NCBI GenBank assembly: GCA_963711005.1
Contig: CAVQCJ010000006.1
Location: 434,001-498,000, forward strand
Direction of reading: 5' to 3'
Source: CAVQCJ01 sp963711005
GTDB lineage: Bacteria > Actinomycetota > Actinomycetes > Prado026
DNA: 64,000 nucleotides
The notes beneath the pieces are model-generated. The model saw only the letters and a program-made list of their open reading frames with translations. It did no database searches and was not told where the DNA came from. The translations under genes were made by a program, and so were the position numbers. Shown here one piece after another: positions 51,277 through 59,630 of this stretch. Each line of letters begins with the position of its first letter. Position 1 is the stretch's first letter.

Positions 51277-51282
51277 CCGCCG

Positions 51283-53799
51283 CTACCCCCTGATCCGGTC
51301 GTTGTCCGGGTCGAACAACGGTCTGGCGCCGACCCTGGCCACGGTCACCGGGTACTGCTCGGCCATGTACTCCACCTTCAGCGCGGTGCCCTCGACCGCA
51401 TAGTCCGGCGGCAGGTACGCCATCAGCAGGTGCTTGCCGAGCGAGGGGGCCGAGCCGGCCGAGGTGACGTACGACCGGTGCCCGCGCTTGTCCGCGATCG
51501 GCTCGCCGTCCGCCGTCAGCACCGGCTCGCGGCCGAGCATGTAGCGCTTGGTGCCGTCGGCGCTGGTGTGGTCGTCGACGGTGAGCGTGCACAGGATCGT
51601 GACCGGGTCGGCGTCCAGCTGCTCGAGCAGCGCAGCCTTCCCGACGAAGTCCTGCTCCTTGACCGACTTGCGGGTCAGCCCGGCCTCGACCACGGTGCGC
51701 TCCAGGTCGAGCTCGGCGCCGTGCGCGCGGTAGCCCTTCTCCAGGCGGCCGGTCGTGCCGTACACGCCGATGCCGACCGGCACCAGCCCGTCCTGCAGAC
51801 CCTCGTAGTACAGCGTCTGCCACAGCCGTGCACCCTGCTCGAAGGACACGTACAGCTCCCAGCCGAGCTCACCGACGTACGAGATGCGCGACGCCAGCAC
51901 CACCTGCGAGCCGACCTCGATCTCCCGGCAGGTGCCGAAGCGAAACCCCTCGTGCGTGACGTCGGCGCGGGTCACCTTGGCGAGGATGTCGCGGGCCTTC
52001 GGCCCCCACAGCCCGATCGTCGTGAAGGCGTTCGTCTGGTCGACGATCTGGGCGGTCCCGTCGTCGGGCGCATGGTCGGCGAACCACTTGCGGTCCGCGT
52101 TGCCGTGCAGGCCACCGGTCACCACCCGGAAGTGCTCGTCGCCGAGCCGCATGATCGTGAGGTCCGACTTGATCCCGCCGGCGGCGTTGAGCACCGGCGT
52201 GTAGACCACCCGGCCGACCGGGACGTCCATCTGCGAGACGGCGACCCGCTGAACGGTCGCCAGCGCGCCGGGACCGAGCACGTCGAAGATGTTGAACGCG
52301 GACAGGTCGATGAGCCCGGCCCCCTCGCGCATCGCCAGGTGCTCGGCGTTGATGATCGGGGACCACCAGCGGGCGTCCCACTCGGCGGTGCGCGGCATCA
52401 CCGCGTCGCCGTACCTGGCGAGCAGCGGCGCGTTGGACTCGTACCAGAACGGGCGCTCCCAGCCGGCCGTCTCGAAGAAGACGGCGCCGAGGTCGCGCTG
52501 CCGGCCGTTCATGGGGCTCAGCCGCACATCGCGGTCCGAGGACCACTGCTCGCTCGGGTGGACGATCCCGTACGTCTTGTTGAACGCCTCGCCCGTGCGC
52601 GCGCGGATGTGCTCGCGGGTGCGCTGCGTCGGGTAGAAGCGGGCGATGTCCGAGGTGTGCGGGTCGATCTCGGGGGTGCCCTCGACCATCCACTCCGCGA
52701 CGGTGCGACCGACGCCGGGCCCTTCCTTGATCCAGACAGCCGACGCGGCCCACAGGCCCTTGACCTCCGGGGTCTCGCCCAGGCACGGAGCGCCGTCCGG
52801 GGTGAGCGAGAGCAGGCCGTTGATGGCGTAGCGGATGCCCACCGCCGGGTTGCCGAGCACGTCCGGCATCAGCTCGAGCGCCTGCTCCAGCTGCAGGTCG
52901 AAGTCGTCCGAGGTGAACGGCAGCTCGGTCGGCGAGAGCGTCGACTCGGCGATGGACGGGATCTCCTCGGGGTCGTACAGGATCGCCCGGTGCGCGTACG
53001 AGCCCACCTCGAGGTCGCCGCCGTGCTGGCGCTCGTAGCAGAACGTGTCCATGTCGCGGATGATCGGGAACGTGATCTCGCCGACCGTGTCGGCGAACTG
53101 CGGCACCGGCCCCACGCTGATCATCTGGTGCACGGCCGGGGTCAGCGGGATCGTGGCGCCGGCCATCCGCGCGAGCTTCGGGCTCCAGACTCCGCACGCG
53201 ATGACCACGGTCTCGGCCTCGATGTCGCCGCGGTCGGTGCGCACGCGGCGGATCCGGCCGCCCTCGACGTCCATGCCCTCGATCTCGACACCGGCGTGCA
53301 CGGACAGGGCACCCATCTCCTGCGCGCGCTCGCGCATGATCGTGCCGGCACGCAGCGAGTCGACGACTCCGACGCTCGGCGTGGAGAAGCCGCCGACGAC
53401 TACGGACGGGTCGAGGTACGGAACGAGCTCGGCGACCCGTGCGGGCGTGACCAGCTCGGAGTCGATCCCCCAAGACTTCGACGACGCCATCCGCCGGCGC
53501 AGCTCCTGCATGCGCTCCTCGGTCCGTGCGACCTCGATGCCGCCGGACTCGGTGAACACACCGAGCTCTTTGTACTGCCGCATGCTGTCCAGCGTCAGGT
53601 CGGTCATCTCGCGCGAGTGGTCGACCGGGAAGATGAAGTTGGACGCGTGCCCGGTGGACCCGCCCGGGTTCGGCAGCGGCCCCTTGTCCAGCAGCACGAT
53701 CTCGCGCCATCCGAGCCGGGCCAGGTGGTAGACGAGGCTGTTGCCGACGATCCCTGCTCCGATGACGACGCACCGTGCCCGGGACGGGAGCTCGCTCAT
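51283..53799 (-). CDS. FAD-dependent dimethylglycine/sarcosine dehydrogenase-like enzyme with GcvT domain
   Basis: 838-aa protein. Residues 1-380 are a DAO-type flavoprotein (VVIGAGIVGNSLVYHLARLGWREIVLLDKG, then STGHASNFIFP around the covalent-flavin-type His, DPSVVVGGFSTPSVGVVD). A FAO_M linker follows (WIKEGPGVGRTVAEWM), and the C-terminal 400 residues are a GcvT-like tetrahydrofolate-binding domain (LIDLSAFNIFDVLGPGA, GELGWELYV). This is the architecture of dimethylglycine and sarcosine dehydrogenases, which demethylate with release of formaldehyde or 5,10-methylene-THF and give electrons to ETF; etfB and etfA follow directly. ATG at 53799 has GAGGAAGG upstream. Confidence 0.9.
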   Translation of the reverse strand: MSELPSRARCVVIGAGIVGNSLVYHLARLGWREIVLLDKGPLPNPGGSTGHASNFIFPVDHSREMTDLTLDSMRQYKELGVFTESGGIEVARTEERMQELRRRMASSKSWGIDSELVTPARVAELVPYLDPSVVVGGFSTPSVGVVDSLRAGTIMRERAQEMGALSVHAGVEIEGMDVEGGRIRRVRTDRGDIEAETVVIACGVWSPKLARMAGATIPLTPAVHQMISVGPVPQFADTVGEITFPIIRDMDTFCYERQHGGDLEVGSYAHRAILYDPEEIPSIAESTLSPTELPFTSDDFDLQLEQALELMPDVLGNPAVGIRYAINGLLSLTPDGAPCLGETPEVKGLWAASAVWIKEGPGVGRTVAEWMVEGTPEIDPHTSDIARFYPTQRTREHIRARTGEAFNKTYGIVHPSEQWSSDRDVRLSPMNGRQRDLGAVFFETAGWERPFWYESNAPLLARYGDAVMPRTAEWDARWWSPIINAEHLAMREGAGLIDLSAFNIFDVLGPGALATVQRVAVSQMDVPVGRVVYTPVLNAAGGIKSDLTIMRLGDEHFRVVTGGLHGNADRKWFADHAPDDGTAQIVDQTNAFTTIGLWGPKARDILAKVTRADVTHEGFRFGTCREIEVGSQVVLASRISYVGELGWELYVSFEQGARLWQTLYYEGLQDGLVPVGIGVYGTTGRLEKGYRAHGAELDLERTVVEAGLTRKSVKEQDFVGKAALLEQLDADPVTILCTLTVDDHTSADGTKRYMLGREPVLTADGEPIADKRGHRSYVTSAGSAPSLGKHLLMAYLPPDYAVEGTALKVEYMAEQYPVTVARVGARPLFDPDNDRIRG

Positions 53800-53832
53800 G
53801 CTGATGCCTTCCTCAGTACTGCGGTGCCTATC

Positions 53833-53849
53833 GTTGCGCGACGCGCAAC
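53833..53849. promoter_or_regulatory. Candidate operator GTTGCGC-GAC-GCGCAAC
   Basis: Perfect 7-bp inverted repeat with 3-nt spacer, 34-50 bp upstream of the dehydrogenase start. A second, GCAGCA-AGCA-TGCTGC, is at 53869-53884. The first has the form often bound by dimeric repressors; no regulator gene is adjacent. Confidence 0.55.
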
Positions 53850-53916
53850 ACAGTTCGTCATAAGAGACGCAGCAAGCATGCTGCGCGCCTCCCCCCACGT
53901 CAAGCACGCCCCCAGC

Positions 53917-53986
53917 CCCCCGCGATCTTGAGAGATCCAGGGCGCTGCACGGCGTGTCACCACTGAATCTCTCAAGATCGCGGGGG
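53917..53986. repeat. 20-bp perfect inverted repeat, 30-nt loop
   Basis: Arm 53917-53936 (CCCCCGCGATCTTGAGAGAT) and arm 53967-53986 are exact reverse complements. It sits between the divergent dehydrogenase and epimerase genes; TAGGGT at 53990-53995 right after the second arm is the likely -10 for the epimerase-like gene. It may be a dispersed actinobacterial palindromic repeat. Confidence 0.75.
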
Positions 53987-54002
53987 ATCTAGGGTGCGTG
54001 GG

Positions 54003-54980
54003 ATGCGGATCCTTGCGGTGGGCGGTACCCGGTTCGTCGGCCGGCACGTGGTCGAGACGGCGCTGGCGCGCGGTCACGAGGTCACAGTGCTGCATCGGGG
54101 CAGGACCGGCGTCGAGCTGTTCCCCGCGGCCGAGCACCTGCTGGCCGACCGGGACGGCGACCTGTCGGCGCTGGCCGGGCGGGACTTCGACGCCACCGTG
54201 GACTTCTGCGCCTACCGCCCCGGCCAGGTCGACTCCCTCGCCGACGCGCTGGGCGGACGCGGTGGGCAGCACCTGTTCGTCTCCACGGTCTCGGTCTACG
54301 CGCCACCGGACGGCCCCGGGATCACCGAGTCGGCCCCGTTGCACGAACCCGCCGCGCCGGACGTCGCCGAGGTCACCGACCAGACGTACGGCCCGCTCAA
54401 GGTCGCCTGCGAGCTGGCCGCCGCCCGGCACCACGGGCGCGGCCTGCTGATCATCCGGCCCACGTACGTCGTCGGCCCGGCCGACTACACCTGGCGCTTC
54501 CCGTACTGGGTGCAGCGGATCGCGGCCGGCGGACGGGTGCTCTGCCCGGGTCCGGCCGACGCGCCGATGCAGGTGATCGACGCGCGGGACCAGGCGACGT
54601 TCATGGTCGACCTGCTCGAGTCCGCGACGCCCGGCACGTTCCACACCGTGAGCCCGGCTCCCCCGTACGGGTTCGGCGACATGCTCGAGGCGATCGCCGC
54701 CCGCGTCGCGCCGCCGGGCACGACCCTCGACTGGGTGGATGCGAAGGTGCTCCTCGGCAGCGGGCTGCCGGAGCCCAGCCTCCCGTTGTGGAGCTGGGGC
54801 GAGCCGGACGAGTGGGCCGGCGCGGCGGACCCGTCTGCCGCCTACGCCGCGGGGCTGTCCCCGCGACCGCTCGCCGACACGATCGACAGCACGCTCGTGT
54901 GGATCCGCTCGACAGACGGCCCGCCGGCCGGCACCGGTCTCACCCCCGACCAGGAGGCCGCTCTGTTCGCCGTCGCGTGA
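54003..54980 (+). CDS. NAD(P)-binding epimerase/dehydratase-like protein
   Basis: 325-aa extended-SDR Rossmann protein. N-terminal MRILAVGGTRFVGRHVVETAL (GGTRFVG variant) and the active-site-like YGPLKVACE (Y..K) are seen; an STVSVYAPP segment replaces the usual Ser motif. The protein resembles atypical SDRs of the CSP41/RNA-binding-like epimerase group. ATG at 54003, 7 nt after TAGGGT. The relation to the choline/dimethylglycine genes on both sides is not clear. Confidence 0.87.
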   Translation: MRILAVGGTRFVGRHVVETALARGHEVTVLHRGRTGVELFPAAEHLLADRDGDLSALAGRDFDATVDFCAYRPGQVDSLADALGGRGGQHLFVSTVSVYAPPDGPGITESAPLHEPAAPDVAEVTDQTYGPLKVACELAAARHHGRGLLIIRPTYVVGPADYTWRFPYWVQRIAAGGRVLCPGPADAPMQVIDARDQATFMVDLLESATPGTFHTVSPAPPYGFGDMLEAIAARVAPPGTTLDWVDAKVLLGSGLPEPSLPLWSWGEPDEWAGAADPSAAYAAGLSPRPLADTIDSTLVWIRSTDGPPAGTGLTPDQEAALFAVA

Positions 54981-54989
54981 CGGCGGCGG

Positions 54990-56642
54990 TCAGGCCGGTT
55001 GGTGGCGGTAGAAGTCGGCCTTCGACGGCTCCAGCGGGGTGTTGCCCAGGATGAGGTCGGCCGACTTCTCGGCCAGCATCATCACCGGCGCGTAGATGTT
55101 GCCGTTGGTGACGTACGGCATCACCGACGCGTCCACCACTCGCAGCCCGTCCACGCCGTGCACGCGCATCGTCAGCGGGTCCACGACGGACAGGTCGTCC
55201 ACGCCCATCCGGCAGGTGCAGCTCGGGTGAAGTGCGGTCTCGCCGTCCTTGGCCACCCAGTCGAGGATCTCCTCGTCCGTCGACACGCTCGGTCCCGGTG
55301 ACAGCTCCCCGCCGTTGTACCGGTCGAACGCCGGCTGGGTCAGGATGTCGCGGGCCACGTGGATCGCCTCGACCCACTCGCGCCGGTCCTGCTCGGTGGA
55401 CAGGTAGTTGAACCGCAGCGCCGGGTGCACCCGCGGGTCGGTCGACGTGATCTTCACCGTGCCGCGCGCGTCCGAGTACATCGGGCCGATGTGCACCTGG
55501 TAGCCGTGCCCACCGGCCGGCGAGGTGCCGTCGTAGCGGATCGCGATCGGCAGGAAGTGGAACATCAGGTTGGGGTAGGCGACCTCGTCGTTGCTGCGGG
55601 CGAACCCGCCGGCCTCGAAGTGGTTGGACGCGCCCGGGCCCTTGCGCAGGAACAGCCACTCGGCGCCGATGAACGGCCGCTTCCACATCGCCATCGACGG
55701 CTGCAGCGAGACCGGCTCCTTGCAGGCGTACTGGACGTACACCTCGAGGTGGTCCTGCAGGTGCTCGCCGACGCCGCGGACGTCGGCCACCACGTCGACG
55801 CCTAGGGCGCGCAGGTCGTCGGCGTTGCCGACCCCGGACAGCTGCAGGAGCTGGGGGGAGTTGATGGCGCCGCCGCTGAGCACGACCTCGCCCGCGTAGA
55901 CGCGCTGGGCGGAGCCGTTCCCGTGCACGTACTCGACGCCGATCGCCCGCGTGCCGTCGAAGAGCACCCGGGTCACCAGGCAGCGGGTCCGCACGGTCAG
56001 GTTGGGCCGGTCCATGACCGGGTGCAGGTACGCCCGCGCGGCGCTGAGCCGCCGCCCGCGGCGGATGTTGCGGTCGAACCGCGCGAAGCCCTCCTGCCGG
56101 TAGCCGTTCACGTCGTCGGTGAGCGGGTACCCGGCCTGCTGCACGGCCTCGAAGAACGCGCCGAACAGCGGGTTGGTCGCCGGGCCGCGCTCGAGCACCA
56201 GCGGTCCGTGGTCGCCGCGCCACTCGTCGCCGCCCGCCGTGCAGTTCTCCATCCGCTTGAAGTACGGCAGGCAGTGCGCGTAGTCCCAGGTCTGCATGCC
56301 CGGGTCGGCGGCCCAGCGCTCGAAGTCGAGCGGGTTGCCGCGCTGGAAGATCATCCCGTTGATGCTGCTGGATCCGCCGAGCACCTTCCCCCTGGCGTGG
56401 TAGATCCTGCGGTCGTGCATGAACGGCTCGGGCTCCGACTCGTACTTCCAGTCGTAGAGGCTGCTGCCGATCGGGAACGGCAGCGCCGCGGGCATGTGGA
56501 TGAACACGTCCCACGGGTAGTCCGAGCGGCCGGCCTCGAGCACCAGCACGCGCTGGTCCGGCGAGGCGCTCAGCCGGTTGCCCAGCGCGCTGCCCGCCGA
56601 CCCGCCGCCGACGACGATGAAGTCGAACTGCTCCGCTGGCAT
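54990..56642 (-). CDS. GMC oxidoreductase, choline dehydrogenase-like
   Basis: 550-aa FAD enzyme of the GMC family. ADP-binding GGGSAGS (12-18) and LVLEAG; signature 1 GGSSSINGMIFQRG; signature 2 GAINSPQLLQLSGVG; the C-terminal ALHPSCTCRMG and VVDASVMPYVTNGNIYAPVMMLAEKSADLILG, which are characteristic of choline dehydrogenase (BetA). It would oxidise choline to betaine aldehyde. It is close to, though not in one operon with, the dimethylglycine dehydrogenase/ETF genes, which suggests a shared choline-betaine pathway; betaine-aldehyde dehydrogenase and betaine demethylase are not in the window. ATG 56642 with GGGAGG upstream. Confidence 0.88.
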   Translation of the reverse strand: MPAEQFDFIVVGGGSAGSALGNRLSASPDQRVLVLEAGRSDYPWDVFIHMPAALPFPIGSSLYDWKYESEPEPFMHDRRIYHARGKVLGGSSSINGMIFQRGNPLDFERWAADPGMQTWDYAHCLPYFKRMENCTAGGDEWRGDHGPLVLERGPATNPLFGAFFEAVQQAGYPLTDDVNGYRQEGFARFDRNIRRGRRLSAARAYLHPVMDRPNLTVRTRCLVTRVLFDGTRAIGVEYVHGNGSAQRVYAGEVVLSGGAINSPQLLQLSGVGNADDLRALGVDVVADVRGVGEHLQDHLEVYVQYACKEPVSLQPSMAMWKRPFIGAEWLFLRKGPGASNHFEAGGFARSNDEVAYPNLMFHFLPIAIRYDGTSPAGGHGYQVHIGPMYSDARGTVKITSTDPRVHPALRFNYLSTEQDRREWVEAIHVARDILTQPAFDRYNGGELSPGPSVSTDEEILDWVAKDGETALHPSCTCRMGVDDLSVVDPLTMRVHGVDGLRVVDASVMPYVTNGNIYAPVMMLAEKSADLILGNTPLEPSKADFYRHQPA

Positions 56643-56816
56643 GGCGCCTCCCTGGCGGCCGGCGCGTGGGCACCGGCCGAGTGAGTCCCGGATCCTAGCG
56701 CCGACCGGCAGGCGCTCCCGGGCACCGGCCGGACCGACCCTCGACAAGCAGGCGACGAACGGCGCGCGCTGCGGCAGGATGACGCCGGGCCGTGGCGACC
56801 AGACCTGGAGGCGGCG

Positions 56817-58907
56817 ATGGGCGTGGCACAGCTGGGTGAAGGCGCCCTTCGACGCTTCACCGGGGGTGACGCGGCCGGCCAGACGGCGACCCTGGTGGCG
56901 ACCGCGGCGGTCGGCGCGAGCTTCGGGCGCGGTCTGATGCCGCGACGGAGCATCGACCAGGCGATCGCGACCGGCGTGGTCGGCGCGACGCAGTACGGCC
57001 TCGTGGTCACCTCGCAGTCGATCTCGGCCGCGGTCGCCCGCTCACTGGTGGGCAAGCGCGACGGGACGGTCGCGCGGCTCGTCGCGCAGGCCGCGGTCAC
57101 CACCGCGCTCATCGGCGCCGGCACCGCGGTCGAGCGGATGCTCCCGCCGCGCCCCGGCGAGCCCGTGCGGCGAGCGTTCCTACGGACCGCCGGCCGGCGG
57201 GCCAGCCGCGTCGGCGCCGCCAGCCTGCTGGTGGGGGCCATCGACGCCGCCGACCACCTGGCCGCGGACCGCGGCCGGGCCGGCATCCCGGTGCGGGTGC
57301 TCGGTGCCGCCGGCGGCCGGCTGGTCGGGGTCGGGATGGCCGCGTGGATGATCAGCCGGTACCACCGGACCGAGGACCCCGGGGTGCTGCCCCCGCCGGT
57401 CGACCCGCTGACCGGGATCCCGCAGAAGCCGGACGCCGACGGCGCACCGGTCGTCGACGCGCTCCCCCCCGTGTCCAAGTCGCTGGCGCTGGGCACCGCC
57501 GTCAGCGTCGGCCTGCAGGGCATCGCGTTCGTCGACTCGCTGCTGTCGCGCGCCGTCGCCGAGGGGGTGCGCCGGGTCGCGCCGGGGTCCGGGCCGATGG
57601 CCGGCGCGGTCGGGCACGTCGTGTCGCTCGGCGTGCTCTCCGGCGCAGTCCTCGGCGGCCTGGAGTACGCCTACCGCTCGGCAGAGTCCGGTGGGGCCGC
57701 CGTCGACGCGGCCTACACCGCTCCCCCGGACGCCCGGACGGTCAGCGGGGGACCCGCGTCGCAGGTCGCCTGGGACACGCTCTCGCGCGAGGGCGTCCGG
57801 TTCGTGAACATGGCGCTGACGCCGCACGAGATCGCCCGGACGACCGGCGTCGCCGAGGACCAGGTGCTCTCCCCCGTTCGCGGGTTCGCCGGGCTCGCCT
57901 CCGCTCCCACCGTCGACGCCAGGGTCGACCTGGTGATGCGGGACCTGGAGCGGCTCGGGGCGTTCGAGCGGTCGGTCATCTGCATCGCCTCGCCGACCGG
58001 CAGCGGATACGTCAACTACGTCGCGGTCGAGGCGCTCGAGTACCTCACCCGCGGCGACTGCGCCACGGTGGCGCTGCAGTACTCGCTGCGGCCCTCGTTC
58101 CTGTCCCTGGACCGGGTCCCCGTCGGCCGGGACCAGAACCGCGCGCTGTTCCACGCGCTGTCGTGGCGGCTGCGGGCGATCCCGGAGGACAGCCGGCCGC
58201 GCCTGGTCGGGTTCGGCGAGTCGCTCGGCGCGCAGACCCTCCAGGACGCGTTCCTGTTCGAGGGGACCGGCGGGCTGCACCGGGTCGGCCTCGACCGCGC
58301 GCTGTTCCTGGGGACGCCGGCGGCGAGCAAGTGGGCCAAGGACTGGCGGCTCACCCCGGAGCGCACCGACCCCGACGGCGAGGTCGTCGAGATCGGCTCG
58401 TACGACGAGTGGGCCGCGTCCGACGCGAAGGACCGAGACCGGCACCGGTACTTCCTGCTGTCCCACCACGAGGACCCGATCACCCGGTTCGAGCCCGCGC
58501 TGGCCGTGCAGCAGCCCTCGTGGCTCGGCCCTCCGGACGAGCGGCCGCCGGGCGTCCCGAAGACGGCACGCTGGTACCCGCTCACGACGTTCTTCCTCAC
58601 CGGGATCGACACGATCAACGCGATGAACGTGGTCCCGGGCAACTTCGTCGCTCGGGGGCACGACTACCGGGCGGACCTGGCCCGGATGGTGTCGGTCGCC
58701 TACGGGCTTCCGGTCGGGGACGGCGAGCTGCTGACCATCGAACGGGCGCTGCGCGCGCGGGAGGCGGACTGGGCGGAGCGGCGTCTGGTCGCCGAGCAGC
58801 TGCAGCGGGCCAAGGAGGCCGTGCAGCGCCAGGTCAGCGCATGGGGGCTGGGGTCCGACGGGGCGGCGGCCCGGATGGCCATGCCGCCGGCGGCACCGGT
58901 CGGCTGA
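56817..58907 (+). CDS. Abhydrolase_9 family membrane-linked hydrolase
   Basis: 696-aa protein. The N-terminal 290 residues are hydrophobic with several helix-like stretches (Abhydrolase_9_N); the C-terminal 380 residues are an alpha/beta hydrolase of the PF10081 type, with GFGESLGAQ as the nucleophile elbow (G-E-S-L-G), SHHEDPITRFEPAL and a later His (ARGHDYRADLARMV). Mycobacterial relatives such as Rv1069c are of unknown substrate. ATG 56817 has AGGCGGCG upstream. It ends in the same hairpin as the CPBP gene (58896-58923). Confidence 0.85.
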   Translation: MGVAQLGEGALRRFTGGDAAGQTATLVATAAVGASFGRGLMPRRSIDQAIATGVVGATQYGLVVTSQSISAAVARSLVGKRDGTVARLVAQAAVTTALIGAGTAVERMLPPRPGEPVRRAFLRTAGRRASRVGAASLLVGAIDAADHLAADRGRAGIPVRVLGAAGGRLVGVGMAAWMISRYHRTEDPGVLPPPVDPLTGIPQKPDADGAPVVDALPPVSKSLALGTAVSVGLQGIAFVDSLLSRAVAEGVRRVAPGSGPMAGAVGHVVSLGVLSGAVLGGLEYAYRSAESGGAAVDAAYTAPPDARTVSGGPASQVAWDTLSREGVRFVNMALTPHEIARTTGVAEDQVLSPVRGFAGLASAPTVDARVDLVMRDLERLGAFERSVICIASPTGSGYVNYVAVEALEYLTRGDCATVALQYSLRPSFLSLDRVPVGRDQNRALFHALSWRLRAIPEDSRPRLVGFGESLGAQTLQDAFLFEGTGGLHRVGLDRALFLGTPAASKWAKDWRLTPERTDPDGEVVEIGSYDEWAASDAKDRDRHRYFLLSHHEDPITRFEPALAVQQPSWLGPPDERPPGVPKTARWYPLTTFFLTGIDTINAMNVVPGNFVARGHDYRADLARMVSVAYGLPVGDGELLTIERALRAREADWAERRLVAEQLQRAKEAVQRQVSAWGLGSDGAAARMAMPPAAPVG

Positions 58908-58923
58908 TCGGTCAGCCGACCGG
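58896..58923. terminator. Bidirectional terminator formed by both stop codons
   Basis: CCGGTCGGCTGA-TCGG-TCAGCCGACCGG: perfect 12-bp stem with a 4-nt loop. The TGA of the hydrolase ends the left arm, and the TCA (TGA on the other strand) of the CPBP gene begins the right arm. No U-run. Confidence 0.85.
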
Positions 58924-59595
58924 CTTTGGTCCGCGGGCGAACAGCTGGACCAGCGAGCCCAACCCGTTGGTCGCCCAGTGCAGGCCCATGGCCGCGAAGA
59001 CGCTGCCGCTGAGCTGACGGAGCACGCAGAACACCGCGCCGCCGAGGGCGGTGAACAGGACGGTCCCGGCCACCCACAGCGGGACCGCCAGGCGGTGCGT
59101 CGCCAGCCACGGCGGCGGGCGTACGCCTTCGTCCCGCAACGAGGGCGCGATGTGCCACAGGCCGAACAGCAACGACGACACCACGGTCGCAGCCAGGGCG
59201 CCGTGGCTGACCTCGAGCAGCCCCCACAGCACGCCGCGGAACGCCGTCTCCTCCAGCAGCACCGTGGCGAACGGCACCTCGACCAGGGCGACGAACAGTG
59301 CCTGCCGCGGGTTCGGCCGGTCGCCGGTCACCGTGTGCAGCCCGGGCAGCATCAGCGCCACGGAGTACACGGCCGCAACGGCGAGCACGCTGCCGATGGC
59401 CCACAGCACGCCGTGCAGCAGCGCGCGCCGGCCCATGCCCATGTCGGTCCAGCTCAGGCCGGCCAGCCGGCCGATCCCCACCAGCAGCACGGCGACGACG
59501 GGGCAGGTGACGAGGTACAGCCTGGGCAGCCAGTAGTGGTTGACCAGGTTGGTCACCACGAGGACGGCCACCACCACGAAGACGGCGGCACCCAT
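58912..59595 (-). CDS. CPBP family intramembrane metalloprotease
   Basis: 227-aa membrane protein with 7-8 helices. The Abi/CPBP motifs are EETAFRG (the catalytic EExxxR), a second SLLFGLWH with His, and HWATN. Such proteases process prenylated or bacteriocin-like proteins, but the substrate here is unknown. ATG at 59595. Convergent with the Abhydrolase_9 gene; the stops are 4 nt apart. Confidence 0.92.
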   Translation of the reverse strand: MGAAVFVVVAVLVVTNLVNHYWLPRLYLVTCPVVAVLLVGIGRLAGLSWTDMGMGRRALLHGVLWAIGSVLAVAAVYSVALMLPGLHTVTGDRPNPRQALFVALVEVPFATVLLEETAFRGVLWGLLEVSHGALAATVVSSLLFGLWHIAPSLRDEGVRPPPWLATHRLAVPLWVAGTVLFTALGGAVFCVLRQLSGSVFAAMGLHWATNGLGSLVQLFARGPKPVG

Positions 59596-59630
59596 CCCCG
59601 AAGGCTAGGGGGCGCAGCCTCCGCGCAGGG

